Below are positions 24,751 through 33,547 of a DNA stretch of 64,000 bases, piece by piece; the stretch's first letter is position 1, and each line of letters opens with the position of its first letter. The DNA is from Anaerolineales bacterium. Lineage in GTDB: Bacteria; Chloroflexota; Anaerolineae; Anaerolineales; Villigracilaceae. Below the pieces are notes generated by a model, which did no database searches, was not told where the DNA came from, and saw only the letters and a list, made by a program, of their open reading frames with translations. Made by a program: the position numbers and the translations under genes. The DNA lies in NCBI GenBank assembly GCA_919902735.1, contig CAKKRM010000077.1:1-64000 (forward strand). Reading direction: 5' to 3'.

Positions 24751-25854
24751 TTACTTCTCACTCCCTCCCACCCTCTCCACAAACCTCACCACACTATTCA
24801 TTCCCAACTCAATCGGCTTCACATCGATAAACTCATTCACCGTATGCGCCCCGCCGCCGGTGGTGATGCCCATCACCACCGCAGGGATCCCCTCGCTCAA
24901 CGGAATATTCGCATCCGTCGAACCCGCAGTGAGGATCGCCTCCAGCCCCTGCTCCTGCGTACAATGCACCGCAAGCTGCACCATCTCATGCTCGGCAGGA
25001 ATTTCACCCGCAGGCCGCTCCCCGATCACCTCCGCCGTGATCTTGACCCCCTCGCGGCTCGCCTTCACCAGCACATCCTCCACTTGATGAACGAGCTTCG
25101 CAAGGGTGGCTGGTTCCTCCGAGCGCAAATCCAATTCACATTTTGCCTCTGCCGCCAGCACATTTATTCCCGTCCCTCCGACAATTGTGCCGATGTTCAT
25201 CGTGGTGCGCGGCTCGCGCGGCAAACGGATGGATGTCAACTGCGTCACCAGCGCGGCCAGTTCATGCACCGCCGAAGGCTGGCCGTAGTCCGACCATGAA
25301 TGTCCGCCCGCCGTCTTCGCCGTAATTCGATAACGCTTCACCCCAATCGCGCGATGATAAACGTGCCCAAGCGCCAGCCCCTCCAGCACAAAATAGCCAA
25401 GGATGTCCGCGCCAAAACGCTCCACCACGCCGCGCATCCCGCGCAGGTCGCCAAGCCCCTCCTCGCCCACATTCGCCACAAACCACACATCCTGCCTGAG
25501 CACAATCTCTCTTTCACGCAGCGACCAGAGAATGCCAAACAACGCCGCCACACCGATGGAATTATCCCCAATCCCCGGTGCGATGACGCGCTGCGCTTCT
25601 CTCCTAATCTGCAAGTTGATACTCGGCGGAAATACGGTATCCAAATGAGCAGTTACCACCAACTCTTTGGCCTTTTTCTGTTTCCCCGGCAGCCGCGCAA
25701 AGACATTCCCCAGTGAATCCATGGAAACATCTTTGAGTTTCTCCTTCAAGAAAAGATCACGCACAAATTCAGCGCGCGGCCCCTCCGCAAAAGTGGGCGC
25801 AGCGATCTGCTGAATTTGAATGGCAAGGTCGAGGATTTTGTCTGTGAGTGTCAT
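24751..25854 (-). CDS. M20-family metallopeptidase
   Basis: This is a zinc amidohydrolase/peptidase of the M20 group (peptidase T or carboxypeptidase G2-like). Metal ligands and catalytic residues are visible: His and Asp in TAHLDTVFPP, Asp in GIGDNSIGVAAL, the Glu-Glu pair in VGEEGLGDLRG, and a C-terminal His in GGAHTVNEF. The 367-residue protein has the inserted dimerisation domain (GGHSWSDYGQPSAVHELAAL). It has no signal peptide, so it probably acts on cytoplasmic peptides; the exact substrate is not evident. It converges with avd across the repeat cluster. Confidence 0.88.
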   Translation of the reverse strand: MTLTDKILDLAIQIQQIAAPTFAEGPRAEFVRDLFLKEKLKDVSMDSLGNVFARLPGKQKKAKELVVTAHLDTVFPPSINLQIRREAQRVIAPGIGDNSIGVAALFGILWSLREREIVLRQDVWFVANVGEEGLGDLRGMRGVVERFGADILGYFVLEGLALGHVYHRAIGVKRYRITAKTAGGHSWSDYGQPSAVHELAALVTQLTSIRLPREPRTTMNIGTIVGGTGINVLAAEAKCELDLRSEEPATLAKLVHQVEDVLVKASREGVKITAEVIGERPAGEIPAEHEMVQLAVHCTQEQGLEAILTAGSTDANIPLSEGIPAVVMGITTGGGAHTVNEFIDVKPIELGMNSVVRFVERVGGSEK

Positions 25855-26061
25855 GGCGTTATGAAATCCTTTGCGTGTGTTTCATTTTTTCATTTCAGTT
25901 GAAGCCTTGCAGTATGTAACATGTTGCGTGTCTCATAAACCTTCAAAACGGAACACGCAACACAGCTTTCTCTCACCTCATTTGCGAAGTAACTGCGCCT
26001 TTCAGTTGAAACACACCCAGTTGTAATTCCGCATTCCGTACTCTGCATTCCGCATCACGCA

Positions 26062-27072
26062 CTAAACTTCTCGCGCAATTTCTTTTAATGAATGCAGCCT
26101 TGCTTCGGCCAGCCCGGGTAAAACATCCAACGGGTAGAAAGGGCCGCTGCCTTCTATCTTCAGCGAAGCAGAGACATTTCCATACAAAGCCGCGGTGAGA
26201 GGGTCATTTGATTTTTCAAAACCTGCCAGGAAACCGCCGCAAAAAGCGTCGCCAACACCTGTTGGGTCTGCAAGCCTTGATTGATACGCGGGAATCTCAT
26301 AACGATGATTACCGGCCGCATCATACAACCACTGCCCCAATGGGCCGCGCTTGATCACAATGACCCGCGGGCCATAGTCACTGACCTTGCGCGCCATTTC
26401 CCACAAGTCATTCGTCTCGCCCCAAAAGAGGGATCGTAATTCCTCCTCTGATGGATGAAAGATCGTCACACCCTGCAAGACCAAACGCAGGTCGCGCCAA
26501 AAGCGTGGCTTCATGTAGCTCGGAGCAGGATCCAGGCTGAGGGTCTGGTCTGAACCGCCTTTGAAGAGATTGACCATCTGACTCTGGCTGGTAAAGTCAA
26601 AGGGACAGATATGCACATGGCGGACATCCCGAAAATCCTTTGGCACATCCAGCGCGGCGGGCGAAGCGATATCAGGTTCGCGCAAGTCTTCGCGCGAGCC
26701 ATCCACAGGCTGGTAGCCAAGCAGGGCTTTGGGAAAGGTAAGCTGGCGGCGCGCAAAATGCGAGACGGCATTGGAATGACTGCGTTCATTGTTTTCTGTG
26801 TAGGCAATAAAAGAGCGCAGGTCTATATTTTTTTCTTCGCGGACGGTGTGAATGCCAGTTGTGTGAAACCCAAGTTTTTCGAGATCGCGCAGCCACTGGT
26901 GCGGATAATCCTCCCCCACGCGGGCAACCAGGCCTGCGTTCGCATCCCACACGGCCAGCCCGCCTGCGGCATACAGCAGGTTGCCGCCGGGTGAATCCAT
27001 CAGCGGATTGCCCAGGGGCGGCAGGATGTATTCGCGGTTGAGTCTTCCAGCAATGACGAATTTGGGCGGCAT
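26062..27072 (-). CDS. PfkB/ribokinase-family sugar kinase
   Basis: I choose the ATG at 27072 (MPPKFVIAGRLNREYILPP). The longer frame would begin in a CCTGAG..TCGAAGGG repeat. The 336-residue protein has the PfkB C-terminal signature with anion hole and base, DPTGVGDAFCGGFLAGF, and the N-terminal substrate region (GGNLLYAAGGLAVW). A TATACT box lies ten bases upstream of the ATG. PfkB members phosphorylate sugars or nucleosides; the substrate cannot be told. The neighbours are unrelated and separated by repeat-filled gaps (25855-26061 and 27073-27422). Confidence 0.85.
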   Translation of the reverse strand: MPPKFVIAGRLNREYILPPLGNPLMDSPGGNLLYAAGGLAVWDANAGLVARVGEDYPHQWLRDLEKLGFHTTGIHTVREEKNIDLRSFIAYTENNERSHSNAVSHFARRQLTFPKALLGYQPVDGSREDLREPDIASPAALDVPKDFRDVRHVHICPFDFTSQSQMVNLFKGGSDQTLSLDPAPSYMKPRFWRDLRLVLQGVTIFHPSEEELRSLFWGETNDLWEMARKVSDYGPRVIVIKRGPLGQWLYDAAGNHRYEIPAYQSRLADPTGVGDAFCGGFLAGFEKSNDPLTAALYGNVSASLKIEGSGPFYPLDVLPGLAEARLHSLKEIAREV

Positions 27073-27213
27073 GGTTGCCCCAAGTATAACGTGAACCGTA
27101 CCGCAACCCTTCGATAAACTCAGGGCAAGCATTTAGGTTTCGTGTTTTTTGAAGTGAAACCGCCGCTCGCAAGATATACTACTGGGCGCGGTCATGAATT
27201 ACGGTTTCCTTTT

Positions 27214-27310
27214 TAACGCCAAGCCGCAAAGTCGCAAAGATTCAAGGGCTTTTCCTTCGCGCCTGCCCTGGCACTGCCCGCCAGGGCATGTGTGCGCCTT
27301 CGCGTTAAGA
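27214..27310. repeat. Imperfect CGCAAAG-family repeat with internal ccctggc units
   Basis: It runs from aacgccaagccgcaaag to cttcgcgttaagaattt and contains an internal palindrome (tgccctggcac / gccagggca) that recurs at about 27328-27362. The gene-like frame across it is translated repeat. Confidence 0.55.
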
Positions 27311-27422
27311 ATTTCATTCGGCACACCTGCCCTGGTACGGCTTAAGCCGCACGGCGCCAGGGAAAGCGCAATTTGTTCCTGCGTTCAGTATAAATCTTGC
27401 GATACATGAGCTTCTTCAGTTT

Positions 27423-27968
27423 TTACTTTTTCATCCAGGCGGGTTTTTGCGCGGCCACCTTTTTGAAAATGGGGCAATCCTTTTGGTGCGCGCCCGCCAA
27501 ATACCCCGTAGACATAAGAAACTCGTTCACGATCTCGCCGCCGGTGAAGACGAAAGTTTTCCTGAATAATTTTGTCCACTCCTCTTTTGTCAGCGGGTGA
27601 TGCGCATTGAGCCAGCTTTTGAAGGAGCCATGTTCCTTTTTGAGTTCAAGTATCTTCTGCGCGTTGACAATAGCCGCGTTGACCTTCAACCGATTGCGAA
27701 TAATGCCCGCATCTGCCAGCAGACGGGCGCGGTCTTTTTCGGTGTACCTGGCAATTTTCGCGATGTTGAATTTGCTATAGGCTTTGTGGAAGTTATCCGC
27801 CTTTTTCAGGATCGTGATCCACGAAAGCCCCGCCTGATTTATTTCAAGCACGAGACGCTCGAATAATTCATCGTCACTTTTTAGCGGAAAGCCATATTGG
27901 GTGTCGTGATAGTTTTTATGAAAGGTGTCTTCGGGGTGGGAGTTGCAGTAATCGCAGTAGGTTGTCAT
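27423..27968 (-). CDS. tag: DNA-3-methyladenine glycosylase I
   Basis: Tag removes 3-methyladenine from alkylated DNA in base-excision repair. The 181-residue protein matches the family. It has an N-terminal zinc region (CDYCNSHPEDTFHKNYHDTQYG), LFERLVLEINQAGLSWITIL with the catalytic Glu, ADAGIIRNRLKVNAAIVNA, and the C-terminal TGYLAGAHQKDCP with the remaining zinc ligands. Length and order are normal. It stands alone between repeat-filled gaps and is probably monocistronic. Confidence 0.93.
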   Translation of the reverse strand: MTTYCDYCNSHPEDTFHKNYHDTQYGFPLKSDDELFERLVLEINQAGLSWITILKKADNFHKAYSKFNIAKIARYTEKDRARLLADAGIIRNRLKVNAAIVNAQKILELKKEHGSFKSWLNAHHPLTKEEWTKLFRKTFVFTGGEIVNEFLMSTGYLAGAHQKDCPIFKKVAAQKPAWMKK

Positions 27969-28072
27969 TTAAAAAATCTCCGCGTGCTCAGTGTACCGAT
28001 ATGAAAATAAACACGACCCTTTCGTAGGTCACGTTACAAACGTGACGTTTTCTGCATAGCGTTGGCAGGGAT

Positions 28073-28130
28073 TGCTTCGGGCAAGAACAAGAGCGCCCTC
28101 GCACATCGTCCCCGAATGGGGAATGACGAA
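28073..28130. repeat. Partial GAAGCAATC-type repeat
   Basis: It contains gggattgcttcgggcaagaa, caagagcgccctcgca and gaatgacg, recognisable pieces of the family at 24505-24607. It follows a GTCACG-TTACAAA-CGTGAC palindrome at about 28028-28046, related to units near 42386 and 42530. Confidence 0.65.
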
Positions 28131-28137
28131 ATACGAT

Positions 28138-29244
28138 TTACCCCACCACCCGAATCTCCCGCGGCATATCGGACAAACTCTCCGCGCCATCCTCGGTGAT
28201 GACGAGATTATCTTCAATCCGCACACCGTTACGGCCTGCAAGATAAATGCCAGGCTCCACGGTGAAGGCCATGCCGGGTTCGAGCAGCTGCATATTATCG
28301 CCGCGCATGTAGGGGGGTTCGTGGCCTTCCATGCCAATGCCGTGACCGGTGCGATGCGTGAAGTATTTTCCATAGCCAGCTTTTTCGATCACATCCCGCG
28401 CAGCAATGTCCACGTTTGCGCATGGGTCGCCGGGCTTCGCGGCGGCGCGGCCCGCAGCATTGGATGCCTGCACGATCTTGTGGATTTTTTTATATTCCTC
28501 GTCCACCTCACCCACTGCGAAGGTGCGAGTCAAATCCGAAATATAGCCATCGTAGGCCGCACCCCAATCCACCACCAGCAAATCGCCTGCTTCAATTTTT
28601 CTTTTGGTCGGCGAGGCGTGCGGGTTGGCAGAGTTCGGGCCAGCCGAAACAATCGGCGCAAAAGGCATCTCCGATTCAGAGCCGTGCTTTAGCAATTGCA
28701 TCACCAATTCAGACGATAATTCCTTTTCGGTCATCCCAATTTTGATCTGCGGAATCACCGCCTCCAACGCATCTTGAGCGATCTTCACGGCCTGGCGCAT
28801 CGCATCCACTTCGGCTTTATCTTTTTTGAGACGCAGTTCCGAAAGCACATCCGTGGCATCGGGAAAATCCGCTTCGGGAGCGCCCGCTTTTATATGACGG
28901 AATTCCAGCAAACGCATTTGACGCGGCTCGACTCCAATCCGCTTCCCATCCAGACTGAGAGCCTGCGCAGCCTTTCGAAAAGCATCCTCCCACTCTGACG
29001 GATTTTCGCCGTACGCGAAGGCCTGAATTTTGTATGGGAACAAATCCACTTTGAGGAGTTCGAGTTCGGGCAATATGAGAACAGGGTTCTGGCCTGGCGA
29101 AACCAGCAGCACCACAGGGCGTTCCATCAAATGAAAGCTGATCCCCGATAAATACGTCAGCGTGGGACCAGGATTGATGGCAACAGCGGACAGGCCCGAG
29201 TTAAGTAATGAAGCGGTAAGTTTGTCGAGGCGGGATTGAGTCAT
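28138..29244 (-). CDS. M24-family Xaa-Pro aminopeptidase
   Basis: This pita-bread-fold metallopeptidase removes N-terminal residues before proline. The five metal ligands are all visible: Asp in VVDWGAAYDGYISDLTRTF (two Asp), His in HRTGHGIGMEGHEPP, Glu in FTVEPGIYL and Glu in VRIEDNLVI. The first 120 residues form the creatinase-like N-terminal domain (LNSGLSAVAINPGPTLTYLS). The 368-residue length is typical of the short prokaryotic form. It starts nine bases from the end of the upstream SDR gene on the same strand, so the two are probably one operon. Confidence 0.92.
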   Translation of the reverse strand: MTQSRLDKLTASLLNSGLSAVAINPGPTLTYLSGISFHLMERPVVLLVSPGQNPVLILPELELLKVDLFPYKIQAFAYGENPSEWEDAFRKAAQALSLDGKRIGVEPRQMRLLEFRHIKAGAPEADFPDATDVLSELRLKKDKAEVDAMRQAVKIAQDALEAVIPQIKIGMTEKELSSELVMQLLKHGSESEMPFAPIVSAGPNSANPHASPTKRKIEAGDLLVVDWGAAYDGYISDLTRTFAVGEVDEEYKKIHKIVQASNAAGRAAAKPGDPCANVDIAARDVIEKAGYGKYFTHRTGHGIGMEGHEPPYMRGDNMQLLEPGMAFTVEPGIYLAGRNGVRIEDNLVITEDGAESLSDMPREIRVVG

Positions 29245-29253
29245 GTGAGTCTC

Positions 29254-30063
29254 CTACTCCAATTTATGTTTTGACTTTGAAAAGGCGTATGAAATCCAAT
29301 CCACAAGTACGGGGAAAAGCGTATCAATGGTGGTGACGATGCGAAACCACCAGGGGATGACGAGGCTGCGGCGCGGACGTTTGGCAACATCCACCACGCG
29401 TTTGGCGACATATTCAGAAGACATGCGCATCCTGAATTTGGATCGGAAGGAACCATAGGTCTTGCTGCTGCCAATATGCTGACCAAACTCGGTGGCGGCG
29501 GGGCCGGGATAAATGCCGCTGACCTTGATGCCCAGCGGGGCAACTTCGCGGCGAAGGGCATCGGTAAATGCGCGCGCGCCGAATTTACTTGCGGAATAGG
29601 ATGCGATCAACGGCGGGGCGATGAGACCTGCAACAGAAGACATATTAATGATATGACCGTTCCCCTGCTCGATCATTTGAGGCAGCACCGCGCGCGTGAC
29701 CTGCATGAGGCCGATGAGGTTGACTCGGATGAGCAGGTCAATATCGCGTTCGGGGGTGTGATTCTCGAACCAGTCCACACGGCCAATGCCTGCGTTGTTA
29801 AAGAGAATGTCGATGCGGCCATACAGGGCAACGGCAGATTGCGCCATGTTTTCAATATCATCCGCATTGGTGATGTTCATTGGAATGGCGATGGCTTCTC
29901 CGCCTTCATCCTGAATGCGGGCGGCGAGAGTTTGCAGGCGGTCGATGCGGCGGGCGGCCAGCACCAGCTTGCACCCTTCGGCAGCGAAGAACCAGGCGGC
30001 ATCCTCGCCAAAGCCGGAGGATGCGCCCGTGATGAGGACAACTTTATCTTTGAGTGAAGGCAT
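29254..30063 (-). CDS. Short-chain dehydrogenase/reductase
   Basis: This is an NAD(P)-dependent oxidoreductase of the classical SDR type. Its motifs are complete: cofactor loop TGASSGFGEDAA, NNAG, catalytic Ser in MSSVAG, and YSASKFG with the catalytic Tyr and Lys. The C-terminal tail (LVIPWWFRIVTTIDTLFPVL) is hydrophobic, so the protein may associate with the membrane. Its substrate is unknown. It is probably co-transcribed with the M24 peptidase gene that follows. Confidence 0.9.
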   Translation of the reverse strand: MPSLKDKVVLITGASSGFGEDAAWFFAAEGCKLVLAARRIDRLQTLAARIQDEGGEAIAIPMNITNADDIENMAQSAVALYGRIDILFNNAGIGRVDWFENHTPERDIDLLIRVNLIGLMQVTRAVLPQMIEQGNGHIINMSSVAGLIAPPLIASYSASKFGARAFTDALRREVAPLGIKVSGIYPGPAATEFGQHIGSSKTYGSFRSKFRMRMSSEYVAKRVVDVAKRPRRSLVIPWWFRIVTTIDTLFPVLVDWISYAFSKSKHKLE

Positions 30064-30098
30064 ATTTTGTAACCCGTTGTGATGTGTGGAATTTAATT

Positions 30099-30299
30099 CT
30101 GGAGTCCATCAGCTTGCTGATGGGGATTTAGGGTTCATAAAAATATAACTTCCCTCAGTTACGTCATTGCGAGCCGTTCGTTGGCGAAGCAATCCCATGT
30201 ACCGTGAGGGAGATTGCTTCGTCGGGAAGTGCGCCCTCCTCGCAATGACGGAAGTAATTAATTTACAAACCCTTAGGGCAGCAAGCTGCCCGAGTCCAG
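30099..30299. repeat. Composite element with terminal inverted repeats
   Basis: The left end CTGGAGTCCATCAGCTTGCT and the reverse complement of the right end, CTGGACTCGGGCAGCTTGCT, are similar. Between them lie ttagggttcat / accctta units and the 127-base GAAGCAATCTCC-type repeat. A left-end-like unit recurs at about 40937-40965. Confidence 0.65.
30128..30254. repeat. GAAGCAATCTCC-type palindromic repeat, copy 2 (inverted)
   Basis: It is the reverse complement of 12764-12890 with three differences in 127 bases. The two copies face each other and bracket about 17 kb. Confidence 0.92.
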
Positions 30300-30312
30300 A
30301 TAAAGGCTAAAC

Positions 30313-30347
30313 AAAAAGATGCGGCTATTCTAACATCCGCATCTTTT
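30313..30347 (-). terminator. Terminator of the toxin-antitoxin operon
   Basis: AAAAGATGCGG and CCGCATCTTTT form an 11-base stem with a 12-base loop. On the minus strand it ends in five T. It lies about 40 bases after the toxin stop codon. Confidence 0.7.
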
Positions 30348-30385
30348 GAAATCGATTTTGTTATGACAATATCATTCAGTTTTAT

Positions 30386-30757
30386 TTATGGATAAATTGA
30401 CAACCCTGCAATGTATCGAAAATCTTTAATGTTCAAGGTGTAAAGCGGCATCGCGAAGCGCAGAGCCGTTGCAGCTATTAAAGCATCCGGGATGCTCAAC
30501 CTATGACTCAAAGCATATTTTTCCAACAAGCCCAAATAAACGGTTGAAACTTCTTCGTCTATCGAAAATTGTTGCATTAATGAAGTATGTTCACGCAAAC
30601 TTCGGAGTTCACGTTTGTCACGCGCGCCGTAAAATAGTTCCCCCACCGTTACCACGCTCACCGCTAAATTAGAAACTCCAACCGCGCTGAAGACTTCCAC
30701 CACTTCAGCGCGGCCTTTATAAAATTCGATCAAAATATTGGTGTCGCACAGAATCAT
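30386..30757 (-). CDS. vapC: PIN-domain toxin, VapC-like
   Basis: VapC toxins are metal-dependent ribonucleases, usually cutting tRNA or rRNA. The 123-residue protein has the PIN acidic residues: Asp in MILCDTNILIEF, Glu in VTVGELFYGA, Asp in SIPDALIAATAL and Asp in IKDFRYI. The start overlaps the end of the upstream antitoxin gene by four bases (ATGA), the usual translational coupling of such modules. A terminator follows. Confidence 0.88.
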   Translation of the reverse strand: MILCDTNILIEFYKGRAEVVEVFSAVGVSNLAVSVVTVGELFYGARDKRELRSLREHTSLMQQFSIDEEVSTVYLGLLEKYALSHRLSIPDALIAATALRFAMPLYTLNIKDFRYIAGLSIYP

Positions 30758-30978
30758 ATGCGCTTTGGCCAGGCATTGTGCCGAAGAGTTTCAAGCGTTA
30801 TATCCCGATCAGCCCAAACGCCTGCCATCGCAAAAAAATCGCTCTTTTTTCGTCGAACCGAAGCAGGGACGCGCAGATTGGCTATTGTAATCTTCTCCAC
30901 ATAATCAAGGGATTTCAAAAAATCCCTCAGGGCGCGGGCTTTGCGTCGGTCACTAATTTGAATTGTGATCTGTTCCAT
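30754..30978 (-). CDS. Antitoxin partner of the VapC-like toxin
   Basis: The 74-residue protein is a small basic protein with an N-terminal beta strand (MEQITIQISDRRKARALRDF), so it may be a dimerising DNA-binding antitoxin, and a C-terminal WADRDITLETLRHNAWPKR tail that could wrap the toxin. It does not closely resemble the common AbrB- or Phd-type antitoxins. The call rests mainly on gene order, its size and the four-base overlap with the toxin gene. Confidence 0.7.
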   Translation of the reverse strand: MEQITIQISDRRKARALRDFLKSLDYVEKITIANLRVPASVRRKKSDFFAMAGVWADRDITLETLRHNAWPKRI

Positions 30979-31008
30979 TAAATCACCTCAACTCAATCAT
31001 TATACCGC

Positions 31009-33477
31009 TTACTCTTCCGCATTTTCTTCCCCACGCTTTTTCGGGCGCGGCGGTTCCACAGTTACTTTGTCCGAAAGCGCAATCGCCAGTACATCGTCCA
31101 TGTGTTTGATCGGGATGATCTTCAACTCAGTCCTGGCGGTCTTGGGGAGTTCCACCAAATCCTTCATATTCTTCTCTGGCAGAAGCACGGTTTTCAACCC
31201 CGCACGATGCGCGGCAAGGACTTTCTCGCGCACGCCGCCGATGGGCAATACACGTCCGCGCAGGGTGATCTCACCCGTCATCCCCACGTGACGATGGACA
31301 GCGCGCCCCGTCAGCGCAGAGATGATGGCCGTCGCCATCGTAATCCCAGCGGATGGGCCATCCTTCGGGATGCCGCCTTCCGGCATGTGGATGTGAATGT
31401 CCAAACGCTCGAAGGCTTCCATATCTATTTTCAACGCCGCCGCACGGGACTTGATGTAGGTGAGCGCCGCCTGACCCGATTCCTGCATCACCTCGCCCAT
31501 CTGACCGGTCATCTGCATCCCGCCCTTGCCTTCGATGATGGCAACTTCCACGGGCATGATCTCGCCGCCATTTTCCGTCCACGCCAGGCTGGTAGCCACG
31601 CCCACTTCATCGGTCCGCTCGGCTTCGGAGGGGAAAACCTGCTGCGGGCCGAGTAATTTTTCGATCATCTCCGGCGCAATCGAGGCGGGGTACTTCTTCC
31701 CCTCCGCTTTCAAGCGCGCCACTTTGCGGCACACGCGGCTGATCTCGCGCTCCAGTCCGCGCACACCGGCTTCATACGTATATTCGCGGATGATACGCTG
31801 CAAAGCGGCTGGCTCAAAGACCAGGCCAAGGGTTTCAATGCCATTCTCTTCCATCTGGCGTGGAATGAGATAACGGTTCGCGATCTCGATCTTTTCTTCT
31901 TCGATGTAGCCGGGGAACTCGATCACTTCCATGCGGTCCAACAGCGGAGCGGGAATCGTGGAAAGCGAATTGGCCGTTGTCACGAACATGACCTTGGAAA
32001 GGTCAAAAGGCAGTTCGAGGTAGTGGTCGCTAAAAGCATAGTTCTGCTCCGGGTCCAGCACCTCAAGCATGGCCGAAGCAGGATCGCCGCGGAAGTCTGA
32101 ATACAGCTTGTCAATCTCATCCAGCATGAAAAGCGGATTGGCCGTCCCTGCCCGTTTCATCGTCTGAATGATGCGCCCGGGCAACGCGCCGATGTAGGTG
32201 CGGCGATGCCCGCGGATTTCGGCTTCATCACGCACGCCGCCGAGGGAAACGCGCACAAACTTGCGGCCAAGCGCATCGGCAATCGAACGTCCGAGCGAAG
32301 TCTTGCCAACGCCGGGCGGCCCAACGAAACAAAGGATCGGCTGACGTTCCTTTTTCGGTTTCAAGGAACGCACAGCAATGTATTCCAAAATTCTTTCTTT
32401 GGCTTTCTTCAAGCCGTAATGATCGCGCTCCAAAATCTTCGCGGCATTTTTTACGTCCAGATTATCAGGCGAAGAGTTGGCCCACGGCAGGTCCACGATC
32501 CAATCAATATAGGTGCGGATGATGCCCACTTCGGGCGCCATCGGCGGCATTTGATTCAGGCGTTCCAATTCCTTCATTGCAACGTTCTTCGCCTCTTCGG
32601 GCAGATTCGCCGCGTCCACTTTTTTCTTCAAATCCGAAGCGTCGCGGGTGAAGATATCGCCTTCGCCCAACTCGGTCTGGATCTGTTTCATTTGCTCGCG
32701 CAGGTAAAACTCACGCTGGCTTTTATCCACTTCATTTTGCACGCGTGAATGGATTTCATCTTCCAGTTCGAGCACATCCACTTCCTGGGCCAGCAAATTA
32801 TTCAACTGTCCCAAACGCGCCTTCGGGTCGAGGATCAACAGCAAACGCAGCCTGGCTTCATACGTCAACGCAAGCGATGTGGAAATCATATCCGACAGCC
32901 AGCCGGGTTCCGCAATGTTCAAGGCAAACAAATGCGCCTCTTCAGGGATCGAACGATCCAACTGCACACAACGCTCGAACAGACTCAACACCGAGCGCAT
33001 CATGGCCTGCGTTTGCCTGTCTGCTGTTTGCGGTTCATGGATCACGCGCGCGCGCACTTTGATGTACGGCTTCAAGCGGATAAACTCCACGATCTCCACG
33101 CGGCGGCGTCCCTGCACCAGCGCGGAACGCGAACCATCGGGCATACTCAACAAACGCCCCACCGCCATCTCCACGCCAATCGGCAGAAAATCCTCCGCGC
33201 TGGGGTCATCCAACTCCGGGTCTTTTTGAGTCAAGCCAATTACTGTTTGCTCTTTGTGTTGCGCTTCCTGCACAGCCAATAAAGAAGCCTCGCGCCCCAC
33301 AAAGATCGGCGAAACCATGCGCGGAAAAATAACCATATCCCGCAGCGGCAAAACCACCGCCTCGATCAAGCCGTCCGCTTTCGGCTCCATGTTCGGGATG
33401 CGATACAACTCCTCGGTGCGCTGCGAGAGCGTCAGGTCAAAATTATCTTCTTCTTCATTCCAATTTGGTTGACTCAT
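31009..33477 (-). CDS. lon: ATP-dependent protease Lon
   Basis: Lon unfolds and degrades damaged and regulatory proteins in the cytoplasm. The 822-residue protein has the N-terminal LAN domain (VVLPLRDMVIFPRMVSPIFV), the coiled region, an AAA+ module with Walker A GPPGVGKTSLG and Walker B PLFMLDEIDKL, and a protease domain with catalytic Ser in KDGPSAGITMATA and Lys in IGGVREKVLAAHRAG. Length and order are normal. It lies downstream of folC. Two GC-rich hairpins (about 33510-33545) separate them and might act as an attenuator. No CIRCE site is visible. Confidence 0.96.
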   Translation of the reverse strand: MSQPNWNEEEDNFDLTLSQRTEELYRIPNMEPKADGLIEAVVLPLRDMVIFPRMVSPIFVGREASLLAVQEAQHKEQTVIGLTQKDPELDDPSAEDFLPIGVEMAVGRLLSMPDGSRSALVQGRRRVEIVEFIRLKPYIKVRARVIHEPQTADRQTQAMMRSVLSLFERCVQLDRSIPEEAHLFALNIAEPGWLSDMISTSLALTYEARLRLLLILDPKARLGQLNNLLAQEVDVLELEDEIHSRVQNEVDKSQREFYLREQMKQIQTELGEGDIFTRDASDLKKKVDAANLPEEAKNVAMKELERLNQMPPMAPEVGIIRTYIDWIVDLPWANSSPDNLDVKNAAKILERDHYGLKKAKERILEYIAVRSLKPKKERQPILCFVGPPGVGKTSLGRSIADALGRKFVRVSLGGVRDEAEIRGHRRTYIGALPGRIIQTMKRAGTANPLFMLDEIDKLYSDFRGDPASAMLEVLDPEQNYAFSDHYLELPFDLSKVMFVTTANSLSTIPAPLLDRMEVIEFPGYIEEEKIEIANRYLIPRQMEENGIETLGLVFEPAALQRIIREYTYEAGVRGLEREISRVCRKVARLKAEGKKYPASIAPEMIEKLLGPQQVFPSEAERTDEVGVATSLAWTENGGEIMPVEVAIIEGKGGMQMTGQMGEVMQESGQAALTYIKSRAAALKIDMEAFERLDIHIHMPEGGIPKDGPSAGITMATAIISALTGRAVHRHVGMTGEITLRGRVLPIGGVREKVLAAHRAGLKTVLLPEKNMKDLVELPKTARTELKIIPIKHMDDVLAIALSDKVTVEPPRPKKRGEENAEE

Positions 33478-33547
33478 TCAATACTTTCCATTTCATTTTA
33501 TTGCTCCCTTCGCCGTCTCGGCGAAGGAGTCGCCGCCGGGACGGCGG

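Larger units (their letters stand above)
30064..30385. other. Gene-free stretch made of nested repeats and a terminator
   Basis: It contains a composite repeat (30099-30299) with an inner 127-base palindromic repeat, and the terminator of the toxin-antitoxin pair (30313-30347). No gene is visible. Confidence 0.75.

Noticed and set aside
27194-27409. Plus-strand frame of 71 codons
   Set aside because: It translates the CGCAAAG-type repeat and ccctggc palindromes; no ribosome binding site.
33505-33545. CIRCE or other heat-shock operator before lon
   Set aside because: There are two GC hairpins, but none has the 9-N9-9 CIRCE layout.
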